64,000 nucleotides of DNA from Branchinecta lynchi (Eukaryota > Arthropoda > Branchiopoda > Anostraca > Branchinectidae): NCBI GenBank assembly GCA_023053575.1, contig JAKZAP010000009.1, positions 21,557,869-21,621,868 of the forward strand, written 5' to 3'. Made by a program: the position numbers and the translations under genes. The first letter of the stretch is position 1; every line of letters starts with the position of its first letter. Below are positions 46,629 to 56,529 of this stretch, one piece after another. The notes under the pieces are model-generated. The model made no database searches and had not been told where the DNA came from. It saw only the letters and a program-made list of their open reading frames with translations.

Positions 46629-48037
46629 CAGGGGCGTCGCAAGTGCATTTTCGGTGGGGGGGTGCAGAGCCAAAATTCTACCGAATCTTTAAAAAATTTT
46701 ACCGAATCCTAGAACTAAGAATTCGAGCTTTAAATTCTGGAACAGAAGCGATTACGTAGGAAGAGTAACAATAAAGGGCAGCATGAAAGACGTTAAGCCA
46801 ACTATTAGGCGGCGTTTTGGCGAAGCCCACATATAGAATATATTGCCGGGCATGATTGCAGTAACAGCTTGTATTTATTATAGCCAATATAAAACTAAAC
46901 TGAGCGCCGCAGGCGAAAATTTTTGAAATCCATTTTTTTTCTGTAGGCTAAAATTTAACTGCTTCTGTGACAAATTCTGTCATTTACCGTTGATTAAACA
47001 CCGAGACTCTAAGAAGTTCCAGAAACCGGACGGAGCGACGTTCCGGCAGCAGCAGCAGCAACTGTAGTCTAGTTAATATACTACCATAATCAAACAAAGT
47101 GAGCGCCGCAGGCGAATATTTGTGTTTCTTTTTCCTCCCAAATTTAATTTCCATCCAAATTCTAGCTTTTAATGTTTCAAAATCTCAGTCCTAAAACTGG
47201 CTTAAACCCCCCGTCAAATGACGCGTCCTTCCAAAAAATAGAGAATATTACGAAAAGTGCTGCAGGCGGAATTTTCGAAATATTTATAATTAGATATTCT
47301 TTGGGGATCCAAAATAAAAGTAAGGACTATCGATGGTATCATAGATCATCCCTTTTCTCTGCGACCAGTGCTTCACTCGACCTGTTCTGAGGGTCGTGGT
47401 AGCTTCCGAATCCTGGCAGTTATAACGAATAAATGACCGAATGCCAGTTATTATACCGAATAAGTTTAGACCGATAGCATGTTCGGGATTCTGGATAACT
47501 AACGTATCCCGGTTACTATACCGAATTGTTTTGGTGTCGAAAGACTACCGAACAATATTCTTATTCGGTATACTTTTGTCGAAACTGGAACAAAGTCAGG
47601 ATTCGTGGTTAACTTCCTAATCCTGGAAATTATACTGAATAAATTACCGAATCCTAATCATGATACCGAATAAGTTTGAACCAATAGCTTATTTGGGATT
47701 CTGTGTAACTACGGAATCTCAAGAAATATACCGAAATAGTTTTTCGGCATCGAAAAACTACCAAATGATTTCAGTAAATTCTCTCACCAAATTCGTGATA
47801 AATACCGAATATTGGCAATTATACCGAATCCCCATCATTATACCGAAGAGATTTGTACATATAGCTTATTTAGGATTCTGTATAACTACCGAATCCCCGT
47901 AACAATATCGAATAGTTCTGCTATCGAAAAAATACCGAACGATTTTGGGCCTCCGGCCCAAAATTTTACCGAATCTCAAAAAGGTGGGGGGGGGGGGGGT
48001 GCTGCACCCCCCGCACCCCCCCCTTGCGACGCCCCTG
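46629..48037 (+). mobile_element. non-autonomous hAT-type element, copy 2, with 8-bp TSD
   Basis: CAGGGGCGTCGCAAG TIRs; flanks ATTGTGGG (46621-46628) and ATTGTGGT (48038-48045) match 7 of 8. Collinear with 995-2376, including the GAGCGCCGCAGGCGA boxes and the TACCGAAT array. It sits in intron 1 of gene II. Confidence 0.85.
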
Positions 48038-48447
48038 ATTGTGGTGAAAATTTGTGAAAATTTGACTGACAAAGCGATCCTCGAAAATCTTGTTGGTCGC
48101 GGAAACAGACTTGTGGGCTCCACAAAAAGCCGCGGAAACACACTTTTCGAGCCACAATAGACCCACAAACTCTGTGTGGGAGCACCGAAAAACGCCTTTA
48201 GAATACTGGGAAACAAGCAAGTATCCAGCACTGTCTGTCCTGTAACTCTGAAAGAAAGTTCTAATTAAGCTTTAGTCCATGTAATTCCTTCTCCTAACCT
48301 AAAGTAGTGTCAAATCTGAACATTCCTATAAGAGCATCCAGATGCGACCGAAATACAAATCGTTCCCTTTCCCCGTTTCCCGGGACTTTTCACACAAGAA
48401 CATATTCCTGCGTTTGACCGGAACCTTATGTCCATGGCTAAACATAC

Positions 48448-49149
48448 CTTTTTTGAAGATAGCAGAGAGCTGGATCCCATCCGGTATGGGCACTCCGTAA
48501 AGCCTGACATCTGCAACAATCGTCTCAGGCAGTCCGTCAATTTCGATGTTAACACTTTTCAGCTTTCCGAGAAATCCCAAAATTGTACCCGATTTTCTTT
48601 CACTGACTGGATTCGTTTTTGAACAGGATTCATGTGGTTCTGGTCACCTGAATTCCTCGGGCTGACGTCATGAACTTCCAGATTGGCGGGCGCCGCCACT
48701 TCAGAGTAGTTTTGAATTCCTCCACCGCGCCTCCTCGTTTCAACACCGGAAGTAGATGGCTCTGATGTCAAAAATTCAAGCTTTTCGCCACAGATGGATA
48801 AATCTGAGACCGCCCCCTTGGTCTTCCGATCAGTCTCTGTAGACGACTGTACTATGAACTTCTTATCGTTTCCGGAGGGTATATTAGTAACAACTGGATA
48901 ACTGTCTGAAAACGAGTCTACTAAAGCCATTCCACCTTTTGCGCTGGATTGAACTACCCAGCAATTCAAGTCATCTTTTGTGCTGCGAAACCCCTCAAGA
49001 CCACATATTTCAGGTTCATTTCGTGTAGTCCATGGTGGGTATGAGATACTGTCAGACACATTCTCTTGCGAACTGAAAGAAGTTTTGAAATCCGAGAGAG
49101 TCGCATCTTCGTAGCCGCTGGAGCCATAGACACTTGCAGCGGCAGAAAC
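48448..49149 (-). pseudogene. gene II internal exon (A), frameshifted
   Basis: The acceptor is …TATTTTTAG at 49151-49150 and the donor AAAAAAG|GTATGTT at 48447-48446. The exon starts VSAAASVYG, echoing the ISAAE start of the C exons. One frame is open from 49149 to a stop at 48559. The last 44 codons, which carry the conserved YGVPIPDG…FKKG ending, lie in another frame (48580-48448). Total length 702 is a multiple of three, whereas the phase 0-to-1 pattern needs 3n+1. So a one-base shift at about 48590-48625 is required. It may be a real inactivating change or a sequence error. Confidence 0.65.
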
Positions 49150-50189
49150 CTAAAAATAGAAAAAGGATGAGACGTAATTTTATGATGACACTAGGGAGTA
49201 GCCGTCAAAAAAGGCTTCCAGGAAACAACAGAGTCCACTAGTAAGTAGCTGCAGTACTCCAGCAGCAAAGAACGCAGCTACACTGTACAAAGTTTCTCCG
49301 AGTAAGGATTAAAATTAACTGAATTTGCTACTTGGATTAATCTTATCCCTACTGAGATAAGATTAATCCGAATTAGAGATAAGATTATCTTTTTAGAGGC
49401 GAGATTAATCAGTAAGGTGACGTTTTCGCGTCGTTGGCTCTGGTCCTGTCGACCTCCAGTCGAGCTCGACGGACAGTTTCGCGTGGATTCCGTCGATCTT
49501 TTTGTCATTTTCGCATGTAACGGATGAAAAGGTGAACATCCAGCTCGATCGACGCGTCCCGTTCAACCAGAGATGGGCGAATCCGATTCCGGATTCGGAT
49601 TCGAATCCAAGATTCGTCCTGTTGGCCGGATTTGAATCTGGATTCGAATTCGGGTGGTGTAGCGTGTTTTTAGAATGGAGGAAGAATCCCTATCTATGGA
49701 TTACGATCAGGAGCTGGAAGAGATCGACGAAGAGGAACAAGGACAAGACATTCTAGGAAACGAATCGCAAAAGAAAAAACCGCGACTTCTGCTTGTCAGG
49801 CTGGATTCGGATTCGGATTTCAAACCCTCAATCTTACGAATCCGCTCAAATTTCTAGTCTACATCTTCCAGTTACGTTTCTCAACTTTGACACAGTGGGC
49901 TTAGGCAATCCAACTTTTTGGTCTCTACCCCCAACGATCCTTAATCTATCGCGTTAGTAGTATATAATCGCCGATCCTAGACCACCCTCCCCCCAATTTC
50001 AAAACCCCATTTTAACATCAATTTCTTAAATTTTAACATCCTTTTTACCAAATTATCCCCCTTTTTAAGAATATTTTTATTTTCTTACTTCCAAAATAAA
50101 GGATACAAGAAATGAGAAATATTACCCTTTACTACATATAAAATACTACAATATACACTACTTCTTTTTTTTACATTTTTTTTTTCAAG
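49150..50189. other. flank upstream of gene II exon A
   Basis: Holds a truncated CACTGTAAAAA MITE (49281-49412) and the GATTCG-rich inverted-repeat element (about 49568-49860, relative of 4380-4541). From 49860 to 50189 the sequence is AT-rich with no supported gene. The next upstream exon of gene II is not seen. Confidence 0.5.
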
Positions 50190-50865
50190 TATTACTTTTT
50201 ATTTTTTTATTTATTTATTTATGACCCGCTTTTTGCGTAACAGCGGAGTATGAATAAAACACAAAAGTAAAATATACATATTAAAACACTTAAACAAAAC
50301 AATGTAAATAAACACGACAACATTCTTTTCATATAAATAAAAAACACACTAAATAGACTTAAAATTTGTACACAGTGACAAGCACATTAATCGGGTTCAG
50401 GAATGAAAAACTGGCTAAGAATTTCATGGGCTGAGAGGGCAGGATGTTTGTGGAGGGAAAATAGATTTGAATGCGAACGAAAAAGTGTATTAATACTATC
50501 CTGAACATTAAAATTCGAAACCAATTTACGATTACGAACAGATTTTGGAAGATACATCAGAAATTTACAATACTTAAAAAAACAACTTCTCAAATTTTTA
50601 ACATCTTTTTTCCTTAGGATATGGTAAACTCCGGAACAATTGTGGATATATGGGCCGCAAAAAGCACTGTACAACCTTCCGAGCGCCTTGCGTGAATATT
50701 TTCCTCTATTTGGGACCAAACGCCCGTAACCAAACCTAATGGAATTTGATACTGTTTTTAAAATAGAGGAGCACGTTAAAGATAATGTGGATTTGAAGGT
50801 AAGCCCGAGCCATTTCAGCGACTCAGACGAAAAAATAGAAAATGAACCAATTGCAACAGAAGGGC

Positions 50866-50875
<10 letters not shown>
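50190..50875 (-). mobile_element. LINE family A, 3' part
   Basis: The minus strand continues an RT C-terminal reading frame (LKWLGLTF, then frame 50719-50387) and ends in TGACCCGC…(AAAT)n at about 50205-50222. Its 5' continuation is at 54130-54425, separated by the intact LINE at 50880-54125. Confidence 0.75.
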
Positions 50876-50879
<4 letters not shown>

Positions 50880-50896
<17 letters not shown>

Positions 50897-53800
50897 TAGT
50901 AGTAGTAGTATTTAATTACAACAAACATAGATAAAAATCACGGACCAGTGCACATGCCTGGTGGCATACTTTAGCACTGACAATGTTGCACAACGAAAAT
51001 AAAATAAAAAGCCGTCTTCTAACTACATTTTAACATCAACAAAAAGAGAACAAAAACAAAAGAAATTGCTCAACTACGCGTCGTAAAATTTTTTTTCAGT
51101 AATTTTAGAAACTGTCGCTTATTGCTACATTCTCGCACTGATACTGGAATTGAGTTCCAGATTTTTGGCCCAGTGTGACGGATGCTGAAACTCGCTCTTG
51201 ACGTAGGGCGAAATTCGCACGAAAAATCTGAACGATGAGTGGTTGGATAATTATGAAATTGGGAATTAGTTGGAAAAATACCAGAGAAATTTGAAGGTAA
51301 ACTATTGTATAGATAATCATGGCAAATATTAGAAATAGAAATTGTATGAAGTTGATCCAAGGAATATATTCCTGAAGTCCCATATATGTGTTTAACTGAA
51401 GATCTGTATTCAACATTAAAAAGAATCCTCATTGCTTTATTCTGGAGTATTTGGAGAGGTTTAAATACAGATGAAAAGGTAGAAGCCCAAACAGAAATAC
51501 AATAAAGAAAATATGGGTGGACAAAAGAATAATAAATTGATTTTAGAATATTTTTAGGAAAAAAATAACGAAGACGTGATAGCATACCAATATTTCGGGA
51601 AATTTTTAACGATAGTGTTTTCACATGTTTATGAAACGACAAATTTTCATCTAAAATTACACCAAGGTATTTAAACTGATCAACCCTTTTTAATTCAAGA
51701 CCATTTAACAAAAGAGAGAAGCTATCTGAACTGACTGATCCAGTACGCGAAAATAACATATATTGGCATTTTTTCTCGTTAAGAGCTAGTAAATTCCTTG
51801 AGTACCAATCAGATATAGCTAGTAACGTGCTTTCAAGGTTCTGGAAAAGAACTGCTAGGTCCCGGTGAGAAGAAAAAATTACTACATCATCAGCAAACAT
51901 TATAATTTTACAAAGAGGCAAAACTTCCGGTAAATCATTTATAAAAAGAAGAAATAGAATAGGCCCAAGGACAGAGCCCTGAGGTACTCCGTAGTTAATC
52001 TGGAAAGTATCTGAACGAAGATCACGGGATTTATCAACACATTCTAGTCGTCTCCCAGAAAGATAAGATGCAAAAAAATTAACAGCTTGTGTTGAAAATC
52101 CGTAAGAATTAAGTTTTGCAAGAAGCAAAGAATGATTTACGGTGTCAAACGCCTTGGCAACATCAAGAAAAATCGCCAAAGCATGTTGACCACCATCTAA
52201 TGAATCATTTATATTCAATAAAAGCTCATGAATTGCCAGTTCAGTTGACTTTCCCTTTATAAAACCATATTGAGAAGTGTGTAAAATCTTATTATCAAAT
52301 AAGTATTTTTGTAATTGATTGTTTGCAATTTTTTCCAAAATTTTACTAAAAACCGAAAGCAGAGAAATACCTCTATAATCTGAAGGATCAATTGAACTAC
52401 CTGCTTTAGGTAATGCTATAACATTTGCTTTTTTTAGTAGCTCAGGAAAAATCCCATGTGTAAGTGACAGATTGAAAATATGTGCCAATAAAGGTGAAAT
52501 GCTCGACGCTATGTGTTTAACAATTTGTGCTGAAAAACCAAATTCATCCGCAGAAAAACTCTGTTTAAGCTTCACAATAGTTTTTTTTATCTCCTGAGGC
52601 GCAATCTCAGAAAAAGTAAACGAACTTTCCGCATGTTGCCCATTAACTGGAATAAAAGGGGAATTCAGCTGCGTACTCATAGTCGATGCAAGTCTAGAAC
52701 CAATATTACTAAAATAATCTCCAAAAGCGTTTAAAATATCTTTAGGCTCAGTAATTTTTTTTCCATTTATTTCCAGGCAATCAACACTAGTACTCTTACG
52801 ACTATGAGGACGTATTTTTTCATTTATCATTTGCCACGTCTTTCTCATATCAGATTTATATTCCAAGAATTTATCTTTATAAAATTTTCTCTTCCCATGT
52901 CTTATAATTGAATTTAGCTTATTCCTGTAAACTCTATATTCTTCAAAAGACTCAGGTGTCTGCAGTTTTAAATAATTCTTAAACTTTTTATTTTTATGTT
53001 TTAGTGATACCAAAATACCTTCTGAAATCCACGGGTCAAATCTCTGCGCAAATTTTCCATGCAAAACTCGTGTCGAGGAAGCCTTATCCCGCAGTCGAAT
53101 CATTTGATCAATAAAATTCGAAAATGCAGCATTAGCGTCATCTGAATCATAAACCGAACTCCAATCATGATCCTCAGTCAACTGCCGAAGGATTTTATAA
53201 TCAATCCATTCATATCGTTTTTTAGAATTATTCATTGTTGAATCACGAAGTTGTTTATTACTATTTTTCAAATCCAGAAGAACACTCACCGGAAAATGAT
53301 CTGACATGTCAGACAAAATTACTGACGATTCTGTTGCATGAATTAAATCAGGAGAATAAAATATGTTATCCAACAGTGTAGCTGTATTAGCTGTAACTCG
53401 AGTTGGCAGAGATATACTTGGAAGAAGACTAGAACACAACATCATACTTAGAAAATCCTTATTATTGCCAACATCGAGATTCAACAGATCAAAATTGAAA
53501 TCACCAGAGATTATGACCGGTTTCCTAGATGCTTCCAGGTTTTTCAACAGCGGTTCAAAAACTTCAAAAAATTTTTTAGGATTGCCAGACGGAGGTCTAT
53601 ATACAGACCCAAAAATAAATGGGTTACAGCCCAAGGGGCTAACTTCAACAAAAATAGTTTCACATAACCCTTCATCAAAAACAGAAAAATCACTAAGAAC
53701 TCTAAAAGACCAGTCATCACGAATATACAATATCTGCCCTCCTCTCATATTCTGACACCTTGTACGTGAAATACACTTCATCCGAGGCAGATCTAACATT

Positions 53801-54125
53801 GTAAGAGGTGTATTAGTAGACAAAAAAGTTTCGCAAACTCCGACAATGTCCTTAGGACTAGATGTAATCAAGAACTTAAGTTCATTGAATGCACTTTGCA
53901 ACCCTTGCGCATTCACATGTAGCGATCGAATCGGAAATTTACACTTGTTAGAATTATCAGTTAGAATGCCATCCGAAGAAAATTCACACTCGGGTAGGTT
54001 TTTCACATAAGGCATATCTTTATCACTGCCAGTTGCTGTATTTAGAATAACATCCAGTTTCAGACGGGAATCAAGAAAAGACTGAAAACGATCCATAAAG
54101 AAAGAAAAACGAAACAAAATCACCA
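50880..54125 (-). mobile_element. CR1/L2-like LINE, nearly full ORF2
   Basis: Contains one uninterrupted endonuclease-RT frame. The 3' end (left) is a short ACT/TAC trinucleotide repeat followed by an A-run of about 30 (T-run on the plus strand). It splits an older LINE, whose RT motif lies at 54130-54425 and whose 3' end lies at 50190-50875. No ORF1 is present and I could not define a target duplication. Confidence 0.85.
51070..54096 (-). CDS. LINE ORF2: AP-endonuclease plus reverse transcriptase
   Basis: About 1008 residues, starting at the ATG of MDRFQSF at 54096. The N-terminal endonuclease carries HVNAQGL, ISGDFNFDLL and the catalytic-histidine motif SDHFPV. The RT carries motif A (FLDVAKAFD), motif B (GVPQGSVLGP) and motif C (FADDVVIF), then KYLGVILDENL and a C-terminal tail ending KKNFTTRS. 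All hallmark catalytic residues are present and no stop interrupts the frame, so this copy may be recent. The frame is open upstream to 54402, but those ~102 extra codons come mostly from the RT of the host LINE and are not part of this protein. Clade assignment rests on motif style only. Confidence 0.9.
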   Translation of the reverse strand: MDRFQSFLDSRLKLDVILNTATGSDKDMPYVKNLPECEFSSDGILTDNSNKCKFPIRSLHVNAQGLQSAFNELKFLITSSPKDIVGVCETFLSTNTPLTMLDLPRMKCISRTRCQNMRGGQILYIRDDWSFRVLSDFSVFDEGLCETIFVEVSPLGCNPFIFGSVYRPPSGNPKKFFEVFEPLLKNLEASRKPVIISGDFNFDLLNLDVGNNKDFLSMMLCSSLLPSISLPTRVTANTATLLDNIFYSPDLIHATESSVILSDMSDHFPVSVLLDLKNSNKQLRDSTMNNSKKRYEWIDYKILRQLTEDHDWSSVYDSDDANAAFSNFIDQMIRLRDKASSTRVLHGKFAQRFDPWISEGILVSLKHKNKKFKNYLKLQTPESFEEYRVYRNKLNSIIRHGKRKFYKDKFLEYKSDMRKTWQMINEKIRPHSRKSTSVDCLEINGKKITEPKDILNAFGDYFSNIGSRLASTMSTQLNSPFIPVNGQHAESSFTFSEIAPQEIKKTIVKLKQSFSADEFGFSAQIVKHIASSISPLLAHIFNLSLTHGIFPELLKKANVIALPKAGSSIDPSDYRGISLLSVFSKILEKIANNQLQKYLFDNKILHTSQYGFIKGKSTELAIHELLLNINDSLDGGQHALAIFLDVAKAFDTVNHSLLLAKLNSYGFSTQAVNFFASYLSGRRLECVDKSRDLRSDTFQINYGVPQGSVLGPILFLLFINDLPEVLPLCKIIMFADDVVIFSSHRDLAVLFQNLESTLLAISDWYSRNLLALNEKKCQYMLFSRTGSVSSDSFSLLLNGLELKRVDQFKYLGVILDENLSFHKHVKTLSLKISRNIGMLSRLRYFFPKNILKSIYYSFVHPYFLYCISVWASTFSSVFKPLQILQNKAMRILFNVEYRSSVKHIYGTSGIYSLDQLHTISISNICHDYLYNSLPSNFSGIFPTNSQFHNYPTTHRSDFSCEFRPTSRASFSIRHTGPKIWNSIPVSVRECSNKRQFLKLLKKNFTTRS

Positions 54126-54129
54126 CTTC

Positions 54130-54425
54130 AGAGGTTGTTGTGCGACCGAAACAAAGATATTCACATTTTGACAGATTTATCTCAAGTCCGATGTCTGAAA
54201 GTTTATTTGCTAAAATTTTCATATTTTTATAAAGAGTGGATTTTGTACGGCTGACTAAGAGGATATCATCAGCATACGCAATGTAGCTAATCGAAATCTC
54301 CTTGAACAAATATGCAGGAAGAAGAGAATCCAAGCAATCAGAAATCGCAGACTTAAATATATACGGTGACAAAACTCCACCTTGGCGAACTCCATGGTTC
54401 ACTGAAATATTTTCCGATAAATGAC
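54130..54425 (-). mobile_element. LINE family A, RT fragment
   Basis: Encodes HGVRQGGVLSP and AYADDILLVSR, then INLSKCEYLCFG, before the younger LINE interrupts it. The 5' side is truncated 8-10 bases from the stop codon of the 102-aa gene of the virus-like block. Confidence 0.8.
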
Positions 54426-54432
54426 CCTGCCA

Positions 54433-54741
54433 TTACTGAGTAAACAGTTCTAAATTCACATATGTTTCTTTGTTCTTGTTTTCGCGTACAATCGGTTGCA
54501 AAACTAGATTTTTCTGTAAAAGTAATTCGTTAGCAATGGCATCATATTTCTGTGTTATAAACAAATCACATGGTTTGTCATTATGATTAATGACGACAAC
54601 CAACTTATCACCATATTTTGTCTTAGCAATTCTCATTTTAACGATAGTATATTTCAGTCCTAGAACTAGTTCTTCTTTCCTGATTGTCCCATTGTATTTA
54701 TTCATTCTGATTGTATTCAAGACTTCCTTTGTGGACTCCAT
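54433..54741 (-). CDS. 102-aa protein downstream of the capsid gene
   Basis: An intact frame starting in a CTAATAAATG context 37 bases after the capsid stop. Residues 12-60 alternate basic and hydrophobic strands (EELVLGLKYTIVKMRIAKTK, then GDKLVVVI), which suggests a small beta-barrel. An OB-fold nucleic-acid-binding role is a guess from strand pattern and position. No catalytic motif is visible. Confidence 0.65.
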   Translation of the reverse strand: MESTKEVLNTIRMNKYNGTIRKEELVLGLKYTIVKMRIAKTKYGDKLVVVINHNDKPCDLFITQKYDAIANELLLQKNLVLQPIVRENKNKETYVNLELFTQ

Positions 54742-54748
54742 TTATTAG
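54739..54748 (-). promoter_or_regulatory. late-promoter-like start motif CTAATAAATG
   Basis: Overlaps the ATG of the 102-aa gene; a TTTAATAAAAT box lies about 15 bases upstream. Confidence 0.5.
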
Positions 54749-54778
54749 CGGATGATTTTATTAAATAAAAATCCAGGC

Positions 54779-56115
54779 TCACAAACTCACATACATATTT
54801 TTATTGATAATATCTAATGTAGCTTTTCTTTCATAATATATAACACAGTAAACATTATATGGTACGGGTTGATTATCTTTCAACGTTAAACTTATTTCAA
54901 TATCAGCAGTTGTTCCATTATAAATATTTGACTCGTGTTTGGAAACATCGAAACAGAATAGTGGATATACTTCTTTAAATTCTTCTATACTAACAACACT
55001 ACCAGTATCAAATGCTAATTGTTTATAACCCAAATGTATAAACCTATTGTAAAGATTTGAGTATTTACATTTATCATCGCTAAAATCACATTTAAGTCGT
55101 TCTTCAGGATATTTATCCCCATTAATTCTAAGTTCTATGTCTGTTAAATTCATATGATCAAACAACATATTATTCATTAATTGATTGTTATGCTTTTCAT
55201 TTTTCTGTAGCATCACAACTACTTTTGTTGGATTGTTTCTCTCAGAAATAACTTTCCAAGTGTGCTCCTTATTCTGACTAACATCACTTTTATAACTATT
55301 ACATGCTTCCCACATCAGATTATGCTTTTTATCCTTAGCAAGACCCTTTTCTAAGTTACTCATCATTTCAATACTAGGAGCTACAATAGGGATCTTCCAG
55401 GATAAATACTCGATGACTACTTTGAAATTAGTATTTCCATTTCTTATAATCATGTTGTTATCATCATTTCTTCTTAGAAATATTTTATGCGATGCACCTC
55501 TGAAGAATCGTTTGTTTCCTTTCAAAAATCCAAACAGTTCTGATAATGGTAAATACATATTTACTATTTTACTGCTCTTTGTTCTGTTATATCTAATTTC
55601 AAATCCTTTATTATAATTATCATTATTGGTGAACCTGACTGCTGCAGCCCCTGCAGTAAAAGAAGCAACTACAGGATTGATTTCTTTTCCTTGATTATAA
55701 TCTTTATACCAGAAATGATTTCTTGCTGCACTTCTAGAATAATCATCAGAGTATTCAATCAACTTTGTAACGGTAGTTGTAATACCAACATGATTAATTT
55801 TTTCAACCGATTCATCGTTTATTACATACTCAGCGGTACTGAATAAATTAAATCCATTATTCGTTAAAGTAGCAACATCGGTTGCAGCTATAGGAGTCCC
55901 ATCTTCGTTTACTATTCTTACACTGACATCAAGATAACTTTCACTTGGATGAAACCAAGAATCTAATTTCTTGTTACGAATTCAAACTCTGATTTATTAG
56001 ATACGTTCACATCTGTTTCTCGAATTTCTTTAAATTCATATTTAACCACTGTATCATCCACAAGCGGTTCATCAAAAATGTTCCATCGCGGACTGATAAC
56101 TTTATTTACTGCCAT
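54779..56115 (-). pseudogene. double-jelly-roll major capsid protein, one frameshift
   Basis: Reads from the ATG at 56115 (start motif TATATAAATG) to TGA at 54781-54779, about 445 codons. One frameshift is needed near 55965-55985; from about 55960 to the end the second frame (327 residues from 55762) is open. Recognisable blocks are EYSDDYSRSAARNHFWY, a central strand-rich region, and the C-terminal VYPLFCFDVSKHE followed by a strand near YNVYCVIYYERK. This order is typical of the double-jelly-roll capsid protein of adintovirus/Polinton-like elements in invertebrate genomes. It would form the hexon-like capsomer. It lies 30 bases downstream of the small basic protein gene. Confidence 0.8.
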
Positions 56116-56122
56116 TTATATA
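56113..56122 (-). promoter_or_regulatory. start motif TTATATAAATG
   Basis: Overlaps the capsid start codon, which supports the choice of 56115 over internal starts. Confidence 0.5.
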
Positions 56123-56145
56123 AGAAAGAAATTATTAAATAAAAC

Positions 56146-56501
56146 TTATTTCAGAATCTTTAATCCATTTCCAGTCATTAACGTTTTGATCAAGTCCTGA
56201 CTTCTTCGATTTAAAATCCTTTTATTTGTACCGATAAGATCCTTCATCGATTTTTTGTTTCCAATTACATCAATGAGTTCCTTCTTGTTTACATTGATCA
56301 GATCTTTCCCATATTCTATTGCTCTGTTTTTCAACAACTCAAATCTCGGTTTAATAATATTATTATACATTGAAATAGCCCCATCTTTTATTTGTTTTGC
56401 TGACTTTGAAATAACTGGGAATTAACAATGTTTTTGAATACACTACCGATTCCGCTTCCATACTGCCTTTTATAAAGTAATCGCTTATTATTAATCAACA
56501 T
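56146..56501 (-). pseudogene. small basic protein with GSGIG motif, frameshifted
   Basis: Starts at 56501 in a CTATAAATG context and ends TAA at 56148-56146. The first frame (to about 56420) contains YGSGIGSVFKNI. After a shift near 56415-56422 the remaining ~90 codons are Lys/Ile/Asn-rich and amphipathic. Glycine-hydrophobic starts followed by amphipathic helices occur in minor capsid (protein VI/X-like) components of adeno-like and Polinton-like genomes. That parallel is by composition and position only. Confidence 0.6.
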
Positions 56502-56508
56502 TTATAGG
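56499..56508 (-). promoter_or_regulatory. start motif CTATAAATG
   Basis: Overlaps the ATG of the small basic protein; AAATAAAATTA lies about 8 bases further upstream. Confidence 0.45.
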
Positions 56509-56529
56509 TAAATAATTTTATTTCACTAA

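Noticed and set aside
47866..48231. Glycine- and proline-rich frames around 47.9-48.2 kb
   Set aside because: They come from the C-run and TIR at the right end of the hAT-type element.
54097..54402. N-terminal ~100 residues of the 1110-codon frame as part of the CR1/L2-like ORF2
   Set aside because: They contain a second RT motif C (AYADDILLVSR) of another LINE clade, and the 3' half of that LINE resumes after the insert's A-run at 50875.
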